DNA from: Pictodentalium vernedei
Lineage: Eukaryota; Mollusca; Scaphopoda; Dentaliida; Dentaliidae
Length of the DNA: 64,000 nucleotides
Reading direction: 5' to 3'
Assembly: GCA_031216915.1 (NCBI GenBank)
Contig: CM062294.1
Location: 32,503,128 to 32,567,127, forward strand
Part shown: positions 10,837 through 20,254 of the stretch, piece after piece
Layout: each line of letters starts with the position of its first letter
Position numbering within the stretch: the first letter of the stretch is position 1
Notes under the pieces: model-generated
Told to the model about the DNA's origin: nothing
Databases searched by the model: none
Seen by the model: only the letters and a program-made list of their open reading frames with translations
Translations under genes and position numbers: made by a program

Positions 10837-12783
10837 TCGAGCTTTTCACAAGAATGGGCGTCGATTACGGATGACCCTTGGGTGAGAGGAGTGACTTCGG
10901 AAGGTCTAAAGATATCCTTCAAACGAAAGCCTCCATTAACTCGAAGTCCAAAGTGGACTCAACTTCCGTCAAATCCGCAGAAAAGAGACGCTCTGTTATC
11001 AGAGGTGCAGTCTCTTTTAATGAAGAACGCGGTAGAGGTCGTAGAAAACCAGGAAACTCCGGGATTCTACAGCCATCTGTTTCTGGTTCCGAAACCAGAC
11101 GGCTCGTTCCGTCCAGTCATAGATTTGAGCTGGATAAACAAGCTGATCGTCGCTCCGAAATTTTATATGGAGACGATTCGGTCGGTCAGAGCGAGTATTC
11201 GGGTGAACGATTATGCAACAAGCATAGATCTCAAAGATGCGTACTTTCACGTCATGGTACATCCGACATTCCGAAAGTATCTACGCTTCGCAGTCCTAGG
11301 AGTGGTGTATCAATTCCGGGCGATGTGCTTCGGATTGAATCTAGCACCCTGGGCTTTCACTCGGGTAATGAACTCGGTAATGATCTATTTCCGAGCTCAT
11401 TCGTCTGCGGTAACGTCGGCCTACCTGGACGACATTCTTCAGAGGTACGGCAACGAGTTAACGCTTCAGAACGATGTTCAGAATCTTCTTCTATTGCTCC
11501 GACGTCTCGGTTTTATAGTAAACGAGAAGTCGGATCTGGTGCCGTCCAAGTCATTCACTCATCTGGGAATGAGCTTCGAGACGCACAACAATCTCGTTCG
11601 TCTGCCGTTAACCAGAGTGAAATTAGTCAGTTGTTACGCTCGCTATTGTCTGCACGCAGACAAAGTCACAGCGAGGGAATTTATGAGACTGATAGGTCTG
11701 TGCGGAGCCGCTGTGGATCTCATTCCGATGGGGCGGTTACGCACACGTCCTCTTCAAATTTTCTTGACTCAGAATTGGAGTGTGAAAATTCATTCGCTCG
11801 ACGTAGACGTTCTTTTGTCAGATCAAGTGAAACAAGAGATTCAGACTTGGGCAAACATTCAGTGGTTAACTCAGGGAGTTCCGCTGCAGTTGCCGGATCC
11901 GAGTTTTACCATTATGACGGATGCCAGTCAAACAGGTTGGGGTGCATCATTAATCCCAACGGATTCGAGATGCCAGGGTCTTTGGGATCCACAATTCCTG
12001 TGCAAGCACATAAACATCAAGGAAATGATGTCAATTTGGCTTGCGTTACGTCACTGGATGGACATTATTCACAATGCTCATGTCCAAATCCTATCCGACA
12101 ATACGACAGTAGTGGCGTATATACGGAATCAGGGAGGCACTCATTCAGTTCCGCTGTTCAATCTAACGGAAAGAATCCTTCTGTTTGCGCTAGAACATCA
12201 CGTTCTTCTTTCGGTCCGTCACATACCGGGTCGTCTGAATGTGCTAGCAGACTCCCTTTCACGAAAGGGTCGCTTGTTGCCGTCGGAATGGACTCTCAAC
12301 AAACAAGTATTCAATCAGATTTGCTACCAATGGGAACGGCCAATGATAGACTTATTTGCGACACATCTCAACAATCAGTTGCAGACGTATGTGTCTCCGT
12401 GTCCGGATCCAAGAGCATTTGCTGTAGACGCTCTGTCGATCCCTTGGGACGGAATGATAGGATATGCGTATCCTCCAGCGCCGTTAATTCAACAAGTATT
12501 GCTAAAGATAAAACAATCTCAATGCAAGATTCTGTTGGTAGCATCTCTGTCGCCACAGAGGCCGTGGATAAATCTACTCAGGTGTCTGTTGTGGGACCTA
12601 CCGCGAAAGCTTCCTCCACGGGAGGATCTTCTTTCGCAGGGGAAATCGCGCCAACTCCATCACAACCTGCAAGGTCTCAACCTTCACGTTTTTCCGTTGT
12701 GCGGTCCTTCTTGCATGGCAAGCACTTTACAGGACGAGCAGTGGACGCGATTTCTAACTGTAGGAGGACCTCCTCTTCGCTAA
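10837..12783 (+). CDS. Reverse transcriptase-RNase H-methyltransferase-like ORF of copy A
   Basis: The frame is open from just after a TAG at 10834-10836 and has no ATG before the conserved region, so its start is unknown. In copy C the frame continues upstream into the end of gag, so the TAG in A is probably a mutation. RT motifs: DLKDAYFHV with the catalytic Asp codon at 11227, FGLNLAPWAF, and YLDD at 11422-11433. RNase H residues: Asp at 11920 (TDASQTGWG), Glu at 12022, Asp at 12097, His at 12220 and Asp at 12250 (RHIPGRLNVLADSLS). Then comes a segment with DLFAT and AYPPAPLI (about 12346-12490), where DIRS elements carry a Dam-type methyltransferase-like domain; here it is short and its catalytic state is uncertain. 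All RT and RNase H catalytic residues are present. Compared with B and C, one codon is lost near 11525. Confidence 0.88.
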   Translation, partial: SSFSQEWASITDDPWVRGVTSEGLKISFKRKPPLTRSPKWTQLPSNPQKRDALLSEVQSLLMKNAVEVVENQETPGFYSHLFLVPKPDGSFRPVIDLSWINKLIVAPKFYMETIRSVRASIRVNDYATSIDLKDAYFHVMVHPTFRKYLRFAVLGVVYQFRAMCFGLNLAPWAFTRVMNSVMIYFRAHSSAVTSAYLDDILQRYGNELTLQNDVQNLLLLLRRLGFIVNEKSDLVPSKSFTHLGMSFETHNNLVRLPLTRVKLVSCYARYCLHADKVTAREFMRLIGLCGAAVDLIPMGRLRTRPLQIFLTQNWSVKIHSLDVDVLLSDQVKQEIQTWANIQWLTQGVPLQLPDPSFTIMTDASQTGWGASLIPTDSRCQGLWDPQFLCKHINIKEMMSIWLALRHWMDIIHNAHVQILSDNTTVVAYIRNQGGTHSVPLFNLTERILLFALEHHVLLSVRHIPGRLNVLADSLSRKGRLLPSEWTLNKQVFNQICYQWERPMIDLFATHLNNQLQTYVSPCPDPRAFAVDALSIPWDGMIGYAYPPAPLIQQVLLKIKQSQCKILLVASLSPQRPWINLLRCLLWDLPRKLPPREDLLSQGKSRQLHHNLQGLNLHVFPLCGPSCMASTLQDEQWTRFLTVGGPPLR

Positions 12784-13739
12784 ACTATGCGGCTAAGTGG
12801 AAGGTTTTTCGTCGTTGGTGTAGGGATCATTCTGTAGATATATTCGATCCCTCTATACCAGACATTGCAAACTTTCTAGTATACTTGTTTGACGAAATCA
12901 AACTGCAGCCTGTTACTATAAAGGGTTATAGGTCTATGTTATCTGATACCTATGCACATCATGATAGTTTACAAATTGGATCTAATGTCTCTTTATCTAA
13001 GTTGGTTAGAAACTTTTCGATAAATAGACCCAGAACTCTTAGATTAATTCCTAAATGGAATTTAGCTTGGGTTCTTCTTAAATTGAAGGAAAAGCCATTT
13101 GAACCTCTTGGGACAGTAGATTTCAAATTCTTATCTTATAAGACAGCTTTTCTCTTAGCTTTCTCTTCTGCTAGAAGAGTCAGTGAGCTTCATGCACTGT
13201 CGGTGGATGATTCTCACTATCGTAGTGTCGGGAACACTATCACCTTCACTACTAATGTGGGTTTTTTAGCTAAGAATCAGGCTCCTAATAAATATCCGGA
13301 ACCTATTGTTATTAAGGCTCTTCCGTCTTCAGACGGCCGTAGGCCTTTACTCTGTCCTGTTAGAGCGTTACGTATCTATAAACAGAGATCTCAGTTTATC
13401 AGAAAGGGACGGAAACGTTTCTTTCTGTCTTTGATGCCTAATAGAAAGGACATTTCAGTCCATTCTATTGCTAGATGGATTCAATTAACTATCCGTACTG
13501 CTTATGAGAGTTTATCTTCTTCTCAGCAGTCTGTGCTTAAGATTTCCGCTCATGAAGTAAGAGCTCTTTCTACTTCCTGGGCTTATGCTAATAGTGTTGC
13601 TATTACAGATTTAATGAAGGCTGCTTATTGGTCTCAGCCATCCACATTTACGAATTTTTATCTCAGAAATATTGAGTCCATTTCTGGAGACCTGCATTGT
13701 TTAGGTCCGTTATCTGTTGCTCAGAATGTCGTCCACTAA
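10878..13739 (+). CDS. Tyrosine recombinase ORF of copy A, overlapping RT ORF
   Basis: The recombinase domain is the C-terminal ~340 residues (about 12690-13739). The R-H-R-Y set is complete: Arg at 13176 (ARRVSEL), His at 13551 and Arg at 13560 (HEVRALS), nucleophile Tyr at 13659 (NFYLRN), with a Trp in AAYWSQ at the third-box position. It would integrate the circular DNA intermediate of the element. The same frame (that of ORF1) stays open upstream across nearly all of the RT ORF, giving 953 codons, but it begins at a non-ATG codon. The extra part is Ser/Arg-rich and looks like a shadow of RT. In B and C this frame has a TGA at the position of CAACGAG (about 11448), so the upstream part is not conserved as coding. 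The true start is unknown; frameshift, splicing or internal initiation are all possible. Confidence 0.85.
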   Translation: MGERSDFGRSKDILQTKASINSKSKVDSTSVKSAEKRRSVIRGAVSFNEERGRGRRKPGNSGILQPSVSGSETRRLVPSSHRFELDKQADRRSEILYGDDSVGQSEYSGERLCNKHRSQRCVLSRHGTSDIPKVSTLRSPRSGVSIPGDVLRIESSTLGFHSGNELGNDLFPSSFVCGNVGLPGRHSSEVRQRVNASERCSESSSIAPTSRFYSKREVGSGAVQVIHSSGNELRDAQQSRSSAVNQSEISQLLRSLLSARRQSHSEGIYETDRSVRSRCGSHSDGAVTHTSSSNFLDSELECENSFARRRRSFVRSSETRDSDLGKHSVVNSGSSAAVAGSEFYHYDGCQSNRLGCIINPNGFEMPGSLGSTIPVQAHKHQGNDVNLACVTSLDGHYSQCSCPNPIRQYDSSGVYTESGRHSFSSAVQSNGKNPSVCARTSRSSFGPSHTGSSECASRLPFTKGSLVAVGMDSQQTSIQSDLLPMGTANDRLICDTSQQSVADVCVSVSGSKSICCRRSVDPLGRNDRICVSSSAVNSTSIAKDKTISMQDSVGSISVATEAVDKSTQVSVVGPTAKASSTGGSSFAGEIAPTPSQPARSQPSRFSVVRSFLHGKHFTGRAVDAISNCRRTSSSLNYAAKWKVFRRWCRDHSVDIFDPSIPDIANFLVYLFDEIKLQPVTIKGYRSMLSDTYAHHDSLQIGSNVSLSKLVRNFSINRPRTLRLIPKWNLAWVLLKLKEKPFEPLGTVDFKFLSYKTAFLLAFSSARRVSELHALSVDDSHYRSVGNTITFTTNVGFLAKNQAPNKYPEPIVIKALPSSDGRRPLLCPVRALRIYKQRSQFIRKGRKRFFLSLMPNRKDISVHSIARWIQLTIRTAYESLSSSQQSVLKISAHEVRALSTSWAYANSVAITDLMKAAYWSQPSTFTNFYLRNIESISGDLHCLGPLSVAQNVVH

Positions 13740-13804
13740 ACAGTTGCAACTATAGTTATGCAGGCTTTCTGTTCCGGCAGTGACTCCGTCCGGCTGCCCT
13801 CTTC

Positions 13805-13851
13805 GCTCTGGGCTATTTGACCCAGGGCAAGGGGAAGGGGGGGGGGGGGGG
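13805..13851 (+). other. Post-YR hairpin and 15-nt G run, copy A
   Basis: Stem GCTCTGGG/CCCAGGGC (13805-13828), then 15 consecutive G (13837-13851). In B the run is 19 G (33024-33042) and in C 10 G. It sits 65 bp after the YR stop. Confidence 0.6.
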
Positions 13852-14192
13852 TGTTCCCTTAGGTCACCTGCTTTATAGTGAAAAGCAAGGGAATGCCTCC
13901 TCCAAGTCAGTATTTCTGAGTCGCTTCCGGGATGGTTTTAAAGTGTAATATTAATGTTAAAATTCATTCATGTCTTATTTTTAAAGTGTAGCTCGGTGTG
14001 AAGCATTTGTATATGTCAAGAGTGTCAAATGGGCTTTAGTATACAATACTCGGACACTTTTAAATGACTATAAAGAGTCTCAATTCTCTGGACTACTTTA
14101 TTATTGGCTTACTTTAAAATAATTAGTATAAGGGATATACTGGATGTTAATAGAGAACATGAATGTTATTGTGCTCAATTATTAAGGGTAGT

Positions 14193-14228
14193 GTATCTTT
14201 CTAATTTAATATTAAATAAGAAAGATAC
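14193..14228 (+). other. 3' hairpin of copy A
   Basis: GTATCTTTCT pairs with AGAAAGATAC around an A/T-rich loop. It is identical in B (about 33386-33421) and C (about 40486-40519, partly mismatched). Confidence 0.6.
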
Positions 14229-14337
14229 ATGTAAAGCCTAATACTCCTTTTCTCCTTAAGGGGTTACCTCTTTACTATATAGTTGAGCTTATTGGATTTT
14301 CCTCTATGTCCTAGGCCCTCCAGCCTGTTTACTATTC

Positions 14338-14425
14338 AGCTAAGTCTGGGTCATTGGTACAGTATAAAAATGTTAAAAAATTTATAGTAATTTATATATT
14401 TTTTATACTTACCAATGACCCAGAC
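14338..14425 (+). repeat. ICR of copy A
   Basis: Reverse complement of the right end (as in B) joined to the left end, with the junction at AAAATGTTAAAA. Both halves match the ends of the A/B branch. Confidence 0.85.
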
Positions 14426-14494
14426 GGGGATGGCCCTCCCTGGAGTTGGGAACTCTTGCCTCCCCGCTGAGTACATAGCACTGACCAGGCACTG

Positions 14495-14643
14495 TCAGTA
14501 AGAATGATAATTGGCGCCAATTTCGGGACGTTTGTCACACTGCGCATGCGCAGTGGGGGCGTAGTATGGAGGTCCTTTAGGACATGATTTCTTTTTGTTT
14601 TTGATGCAAATTCTGGGGATTGGGGGGCAAAATTTGTGTTTGG
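14495..14643 (+). repeat. Right ITR of copy A, truncated
   Basis: Matches the reverse complement of the left ITR until GTGTTTGG at 14643. The expected CCCTGG...TTTTTTAAC terminus is missing and is replaced by GCACGAGTGCCGAAGACACG. Confidence 0.8.
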
Positions 14644-16240
14644 GCACGAGTGCCGAAGACACGAGCTTTTGTAGGGGGGTCTGGGGGGGTTCTCCCCCCA
14701 GAAATTTTTTTGGAAATGAGCGACCAAATGGGGCATTCTGGTGGTTTCTGGGGTGGAAATCCTCTTGAATTTTTGAACGGCTAATTAATACTTTTTAAAC
14801 AGCATGTTTCAGAATTTCAAATTCTGTCATACGTTCAAGACAGAATTAGAAAATTTGAAATATGCTCTTCAGATCCGTTTACCATAATACTGTATTTTGG
14901 ACACACTGTTTACAGTCATAACCGACTTAACCTCAGGAGAACATTGCGATCTGCCAGCATTTGAAAGTTTTCAGCAGTCAGCCCTCTAGGCTTAGGTACG
15001 CCATGACTATGCCAATTAAGATCCTGACCCATAATTGGCATAGCCATGGGGTACCTGAGGCTAGGGGCATGTAACACCACAAAATCATGCTGTGTCGGTG
15101 ACGCTATAAATGGAGGCGACCAGTAGATATATTTTGCATAATTTCAACGGTATATTTGTTTTCCATAGCGAATGGTGATGGAGGAAATAAATGTCGCTGT
15201 ATGTTTTTACTTCAATTCATGTATTGTCCCCAAATGAAAATCCTGGCTACGCCCTACATGGGAGACAAACACGAGCTAAAGGGGGGGGCGACCGCCACAC
15301 CGCCCCCCCCCTCTGTATCCGCCATTGTCCACCTCAGAGCACAACACCTGTGGTTTGCTTTTATCAAAGTCTGCTTAGATAATAATTTCCAAAGTCTAGA
15401 AATGTTAACAGGAAAAGATGTCTCAATGTTCAGTAACTTCAAAATCCTTCAGCATGTGTGGACATTTGTGCCCAAAACAACACTTTTCTTTTCATCAATT
15501 AAGGATTTGTTTTTTTTTAATTCAATTCTAAATTTTCTGGGTACAGACAGCCAACAACAGTTAACAGTTCTGTTGTCAGCACAACGGCATAAATATATTG
15601 TTAGAAAATAAGTCCATTGTGTATAAATCTGCAGTAAAAAATTTTCGGCATCCTAACCAACTTTAACCTATTTTTAAACTGTAAAATAGTTGGAGGTCAA
15701 GGTGTTGTTTACATTTTGATTGTGTTTGGAAAAGGGATGAGAATTAAAGCCATTCTATGAACAAGTAAATATATATTATTTAATTCCTTTTCATATATTT
15801 TATTTACCAAAAAACTGCATTTAAATGAAGGTGGAGTTTTCAATTTTTTTAAAGTAAGTCACCTATTTTCACTTCGACGAGCACATTGATCACGAATCTC
15901 CGATTACGAAGAAAAATACAGAAATAAACATGAACACAGCTGAAATATATATCATAAAATACCCTTTCCTTAAATAAATTTAACTTAAATCTTTATATCA
16001 CTGCTTCGTGAGTTTTTACCAGAGGTTGAAATGCATGTGATTTGACTGCGAACCTTTTACACAAGTTATAACAGGAAAGAAATATTCAACTGTTGTTTTC
16101 CGGGATTTTTGGTCCAAAACTGATTCCCGACCGAGAGGCTGGGAACTACACTGAAATTTCGGGATTTTCCCAGGCATTCCGGGAGAGTTAACATGTCTGA
16201 TCAGCAGTGATATGTTGGTGAGTTGATGGATTTCAGTGAA
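14644..16240. other. Unassigned repeat-like spacer
   Basis: No convincing gene. It opens with CACGAGTGCCGAAGACACGAG and a GGGGGGTCTGGGGGGGTTC stretch that replaces the end of copy A, so it may be the end of another element. An inverted repeat with ~26-bp arms lies at 14995-15061 (TAGGTACGCCATGACTATGC and its complement). Short open frames at 15156-15611 show no recognisable domain. The rest is A/T-rich. Confidence 0.35.
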
Positions 16241-16940
16241 CTTTGGTTTGAGGTACCCTTGTGGCAAGCCATTCCTGCACGTTATAAAAAGTTGTCCATA
16301 TATTTTTTACCAGAGTTACAGTCCTTACTTTGTCAACTTTTATGCCCTCATGACTAAAGATCAGGGGCATATTGTTTTACTCCTGTCCATCCATCTGGCC
16401 ATTTGTTCATTCATCCATTCGTGTGTTCATGTCTCCACATATGGGGTACAAGTTTTGTCTGTCTAACTCCTACAGTTTTCAAGCTAGAACCTTTTTAATT
16501 TACAAAGTATTTATATATGTACCAAAAGTGTGCATGTTTTCACAAAATTACAGGTTGTTAAACTCAATATTTTTTTTGTGAAATTTTAAATATAGAGTAC
16601 AAGGTTTGTCCACCTAACTCCTCCTTTAGTTTTCTAGGTAGGACTTTTTCTATTTTACTGGGTTTTTATATATATACAAAAGGTGTGTATATTACCAGGA
16701 ATTTGATTTTGTTTGATTTTTCACAAAATGACAGGTTGTTGAACTTTATAAAGTTTTATGAAATTTCAAGTATAGAGTACATGATTTATCCAGCTAACTC
16801 CTACCACAGTTTTCAAGCTAGAATTGTTTTATTTTACAGGATATTTATACATATACCAAAGTGCACATATTGCCAGAAATTTGATTTTGCTCAATTTTTC
16901 ACAAAATTACGCATTTGTTGAACTTGAATATTGGGTACAT
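16241..16940. repeat. Tandem-repeat non-autonomous element, left part (split by copy D)
   Basis: Units of roughly 150-180 bp begin with GGGTACAAG or GAGTACA, continue TTTGTCYRNCTAACTCCT, and contain ATTTATATATRTACCAAAA and CACAAAATTACAGGTTGTT. Unit starts are near 16446, 16595, 16776 and 16933. The last unit is cut at GGGTACAT|ATTTTTTGTCCAGCTAAC by copy D and resumes at 24113. No coding potential. Confidence 0.6.
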
Positions 16941-17135
16941 ATTTTTATACAACAACCAATGGCCCAGACTAGCTGGTGCCAACTCAAATTAATCCAGGGC
17001 CAAACACATATTTTGCCCCAATCCCCAAAATTTGCATGCAAAACCGAAAAAATCAAGTCCTCTCTGGTCCTCCATACCTTTTAGATCTGCACATTATCCA
17101 GGAAGGTACCAAAATTGGTGCAAACCATCATTCTT
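16941..17135 (+). repeat. Left ITR of copy D
   Basis: Inverted, decayed counterpart of 23890-24085. The GCGCATGCGC palindrome is lost here (TCTGCACATTATCC) and weakened on the right (ACTGCACATGTGCAG). Confidence 0.8.
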
Positions 17136-17415
17136 TGTTTGGCCCTAAAGTCAGCAACATTGAACTGACATCTGTGCTTTTAAATCTCCTTTTTTGAGGA
17201 GCCAGACACAAATCAATGGTAAAATTGGTGGAGCCAAGGACATAAACGGATGATGGAAGTGAACAACGGTGGTTAGAAACGTTCAGGGCTGTAACTTTAT
17301 AATAATTATTTCATGTTTCCCAATTTCGGGACGTGCCTGGCATCATCATTCTTGCTAATGATTTATCCTCTCTTTGTTAAGTGTTCCTTCCCTATCCCTC
17401 CTTGAAGCCCTCCTG

Positions 17416-17663
17416 TTAACTGGTAGAGTGCTGGAAGCCCATATTTGGGCTTTATTCTGAAGTCCAGTATTGCAATTTAAAGGCTTCATATTCTGTGGAT
17501 GTGCTTCATATTATCTTTAAAGTGATTTTATTTTATCTGTTAGGATTTGCCTTGTCACAATTTATGGGAGAGTGCCAATAGGCACTCTCCCATAAATTGT
17601 AACAAGGCAAAGATGCACAAAGAAATTTCCAGGACCAAAAATAACTTAGCACTTTACCAGTAA
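17416..17663. mobile_element. MITE with TTAACTGGTAGAGTGCT ends, in copy D leader
   Basis: Terminal inverted repeats TTAACTGGTAGAGTGCT and AGCACTTTACCAGTAA. A central palindrome (about 17550-17612) is built on GGAGAGTGCC..GGCACTCTCC. The sequence is absent from the matching leader of F (50455-50470). Sister copies are at 49056-49315 and 62690-62943. Confidence 0.78.
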
Positions 17664-18244
17664 ACTCCCAAGCTTTTTGGCTTATTTTTATTTAAATTTT
17701 TTATTAAATTTCTTGGGAGTTTAACATGTATAACAGAATGTTTATTCTGTTTGTCCCCATGGTTATGTCCTCACCCTAGGGGTGTTTGGTCATGTGGGTC
17801 ATGCATCTTCTGTCCGATGTATCATTTTTTCTTTGAAGATCTTGCTTTACATAGGATAGCTTTAAAATCTGTTACTGACTTTGGACCTTTTTTCTATGCC
17901 TGATGTCTTGTTTCTGTTTTTTTCCTTGACGTTGTTTACATTGGCAATGTCCTTAAATATATGTAGTATTTAGTTATCATTACTGTAGGATTGTTGTAAG
18001 ATATATTATTTTATATTCTGGTAGTGTAGCAATAAAAATTTGGATTTTGTCCACACTTTGCCTCTATCGGGATACCCTTGGGCTCTTCATTTTCCCTTTG
18101 GGAACTTGGGCTTTTGTCAAAATTTTTTAGAAAAATTTTTGAATTAATTTTTCGATTTCGATTTTGATTGTTGTTATTATGTTTCTTCATCATATATTTA
18201 TTGTGGAGTTTGTGGGAGTACGATCAACTTAGTTTTGATTTATC

Positions 18245-20236
18245 ATGAAAGGTTATTGCACAAAATGCAAGGCGAGGAAGTCTTCCTCTGATTTACATGC
18301 ATGTTGCCTTGCCTGTAGTCGATGTGCTCCTGCAGATTCTTGTCCTCCATGTGTCGATTGGGATGACAAACATTGGAAGCGGGTGTCACGGTACGTTGTT
18401 AGTGGTGAGAGGCCTCTTCCGGTGCTCTCACCGCAAGGTAATTCAAGTTTTTCAGTTTCTTTTCCAGAGGAACAAGAACATGGTGATTGTAATGTGACAC
18501 CCACCAAAAGTGTGCTAACGTCGTCTCGCTCTGATGAGAAAACAGAGCTAGCTGCTAAGGTGCTCAGGAATATTAGGCAAGGGATGAGGCCACTGGGTGG
18601 TGGTCTTAATCCCTTGCTGGCAGCTAGCTCGACCGGAGAAGCAGTTACTTTGTCCATGGGAGTCGTTACACCGGGTATGTCTGTTGCAGTCGAAGGAAGT
18701 GTTGTGGGTAGAGCGAGCACCTTAAAAACAAAAGCTCACCCAGCGACGATGGAACTAGGGAGGAAGCCAGCAAGTTTCTTGTTGGGAGGTTCAGCGATGT
18801 CTGAAAAGGCCATGAGCGGGAGAGGTCCCTCTCAAATGCAGAAAAATATGGGGCCAGATGTTGTTATGAGAAACTTAAATGTTCCAGGGCATATATCCAC
18901 GCCTGCTGATCGGGACGCTCCGTCTAGACTGCAGGCGTCCTCGGCTACAGTCATGGCTTCTTCCACTACGATCTCTAAGCACACACGACTGCAAACTAGC
19001 TACCCGACTTCGAATATTCAGCCAGCTGCACGAAGAAGGAGTCACTCTTCGCCCGGGAAGTCGGACCATCCGGTAGCTAGGGAGCCGAGGCTTCGATCAT
19101 TGGGATGTTCGGAGAAGAGATCCAACTGCTGCTCCTCAAGCCTCGGTGACTGACTTGCTGTCGCAGATTGCGCAGCATCCCAGCAAGTTAGGGAGCAGCC
19201 TCCCTCAGACTCAGAAAATGAGCTGTCGGACGGTGCTGGGTCGGTCCAGTCTGTTCATGCAGATGCAATGGACTGGGATTTTCAGCTGATTCAGTCGGAT
19301 GGTGAAAGGGATAAGGAAGAGGATTACCCTTTCCTTTCGGAACAAGGGAGAAACCGCTGACGTCTCTAGACGTAGACTTTATATGGAGGAAGGAAGAAGT
19401 TCTTTCTTTCCCAGTTCAGTCTAGGCTGGTGTCACAGGCTGTCGGCCATGTAGACGATGCCATATTTAACCTCTCAAGTGTGAGGAAAAGAGGCAGTTTC
19501 TTGTCAAAATCTTTCATAAATACACCGTTCCTTGGACCACGTTCATTTAAAACAGTTGGAGAAGATGTGTAGAGAGCTCCAATGCGTTTAGATGAGCAGG
19601 CCGGGGGTTTAGACATATCCTTATCTGCTTTATTCAACATTCGCTCAGATGTAAACTATTTCATCGAATAGAGCGAATTTGGATGCAATGTCCTATGCAG
19701 ATCACCTTACCAGAGCTATGGCACAACGTCTCAATGGAAATGAATTTGAGGATGTGTGTACCTTGCTTAGAGTTCTTTCCAGGGCAATCATGTATGCCAC
19801 ATATAACTCTGCCCTGACAGTGGCAAATCTGGAGTTAATTAGACGTGATGCTGCCCTTGCGTCATCATCGCTTATAGATGACAAGGTGAAAAGGTCTCTC
19901 CGGTCTCCAGATGTACTATCTTTGACAACAAGCTTCATTAGTATATGAACAAGCTACTAAGAAAGCTTCCAGTGATCTGCTCTTGAAGTCAGCATCACAC
20001 CAACCCGCTTCAGCAGACCGGACATTCCAAGTCTAAATCTTCAAAAGGGAACTCCTCGCGAGGGTTCAACAAATTCTCATACAATTACTCCGGAGGTCAT
20101 CAATACAGCAACTTGGGAAAGGGGCGTAAGTCTGATCAGGACTATCGGTCAGACACCCCTAAGCCGACGGGGTGAGGATCTTCGTGGGGAGGATGTAGTT
20201 TCTCCTCCCGTAATCCTCGCAAGTCCTACAGGGGAT
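18245..20236 (+). pseudogene. Gag-like ORF1 pseudogene of copy D
   Basis: Starts at ATG 18245 and keeps the Cys cluster (CTKCKARKSSSDLHACCLAC, then CAPADSCPPC). It is open to 19153, then frame-broken. The capsid-like segment is recognisable at 19679-19948 (MSYADHLTRAM, NSALTVANLELIRRD). The basic tail near 20000-20180 is interrupted by stops. Codon-level divergence from A, B and C is large, marking a distinct subfamily. Confidence 0.8.
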
Positions 20237-20254
20237 GGTCAAGACCTCTATTGC

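Larger units (their letters stand above)
305..14643 (+). mobile_element. DIRS-type retrotransposon copy A (interrupted by copy E)
   Basis: Copy A occupies 305-702 and 8196-14643. The two parts rejoin perfectly when compared with the intact leader of copy B near 27180-27210: A stops at GTTGCCTAT and resumes at TTTCGAGGC with nothing lost or duplicated. It has a left ITR, gag-like ORF1, RT-RNase H-methyltransferase-like ORF, overlapping YR ORF and ICR. The right ITR is cut off at 14643, about 75 bp short of the expected end, where unrelated sequence begins. Relative to B, A also lacks 164 bp of leader between two copies of ATTCTCCC. Coding regions differ from B only at scattered sites. The inverted ends and ICR identify DIRS rather than Ngaro or Gypsy architecture. 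The family assignment is firm; activity is not shown. Confidence 0.9.

Noticed and set aside
15156..15611. 151-codon open frame downstream of copy A
   Set aside because: No recognisable domain, a low-complexity Pro run, and no splice or homologous support.
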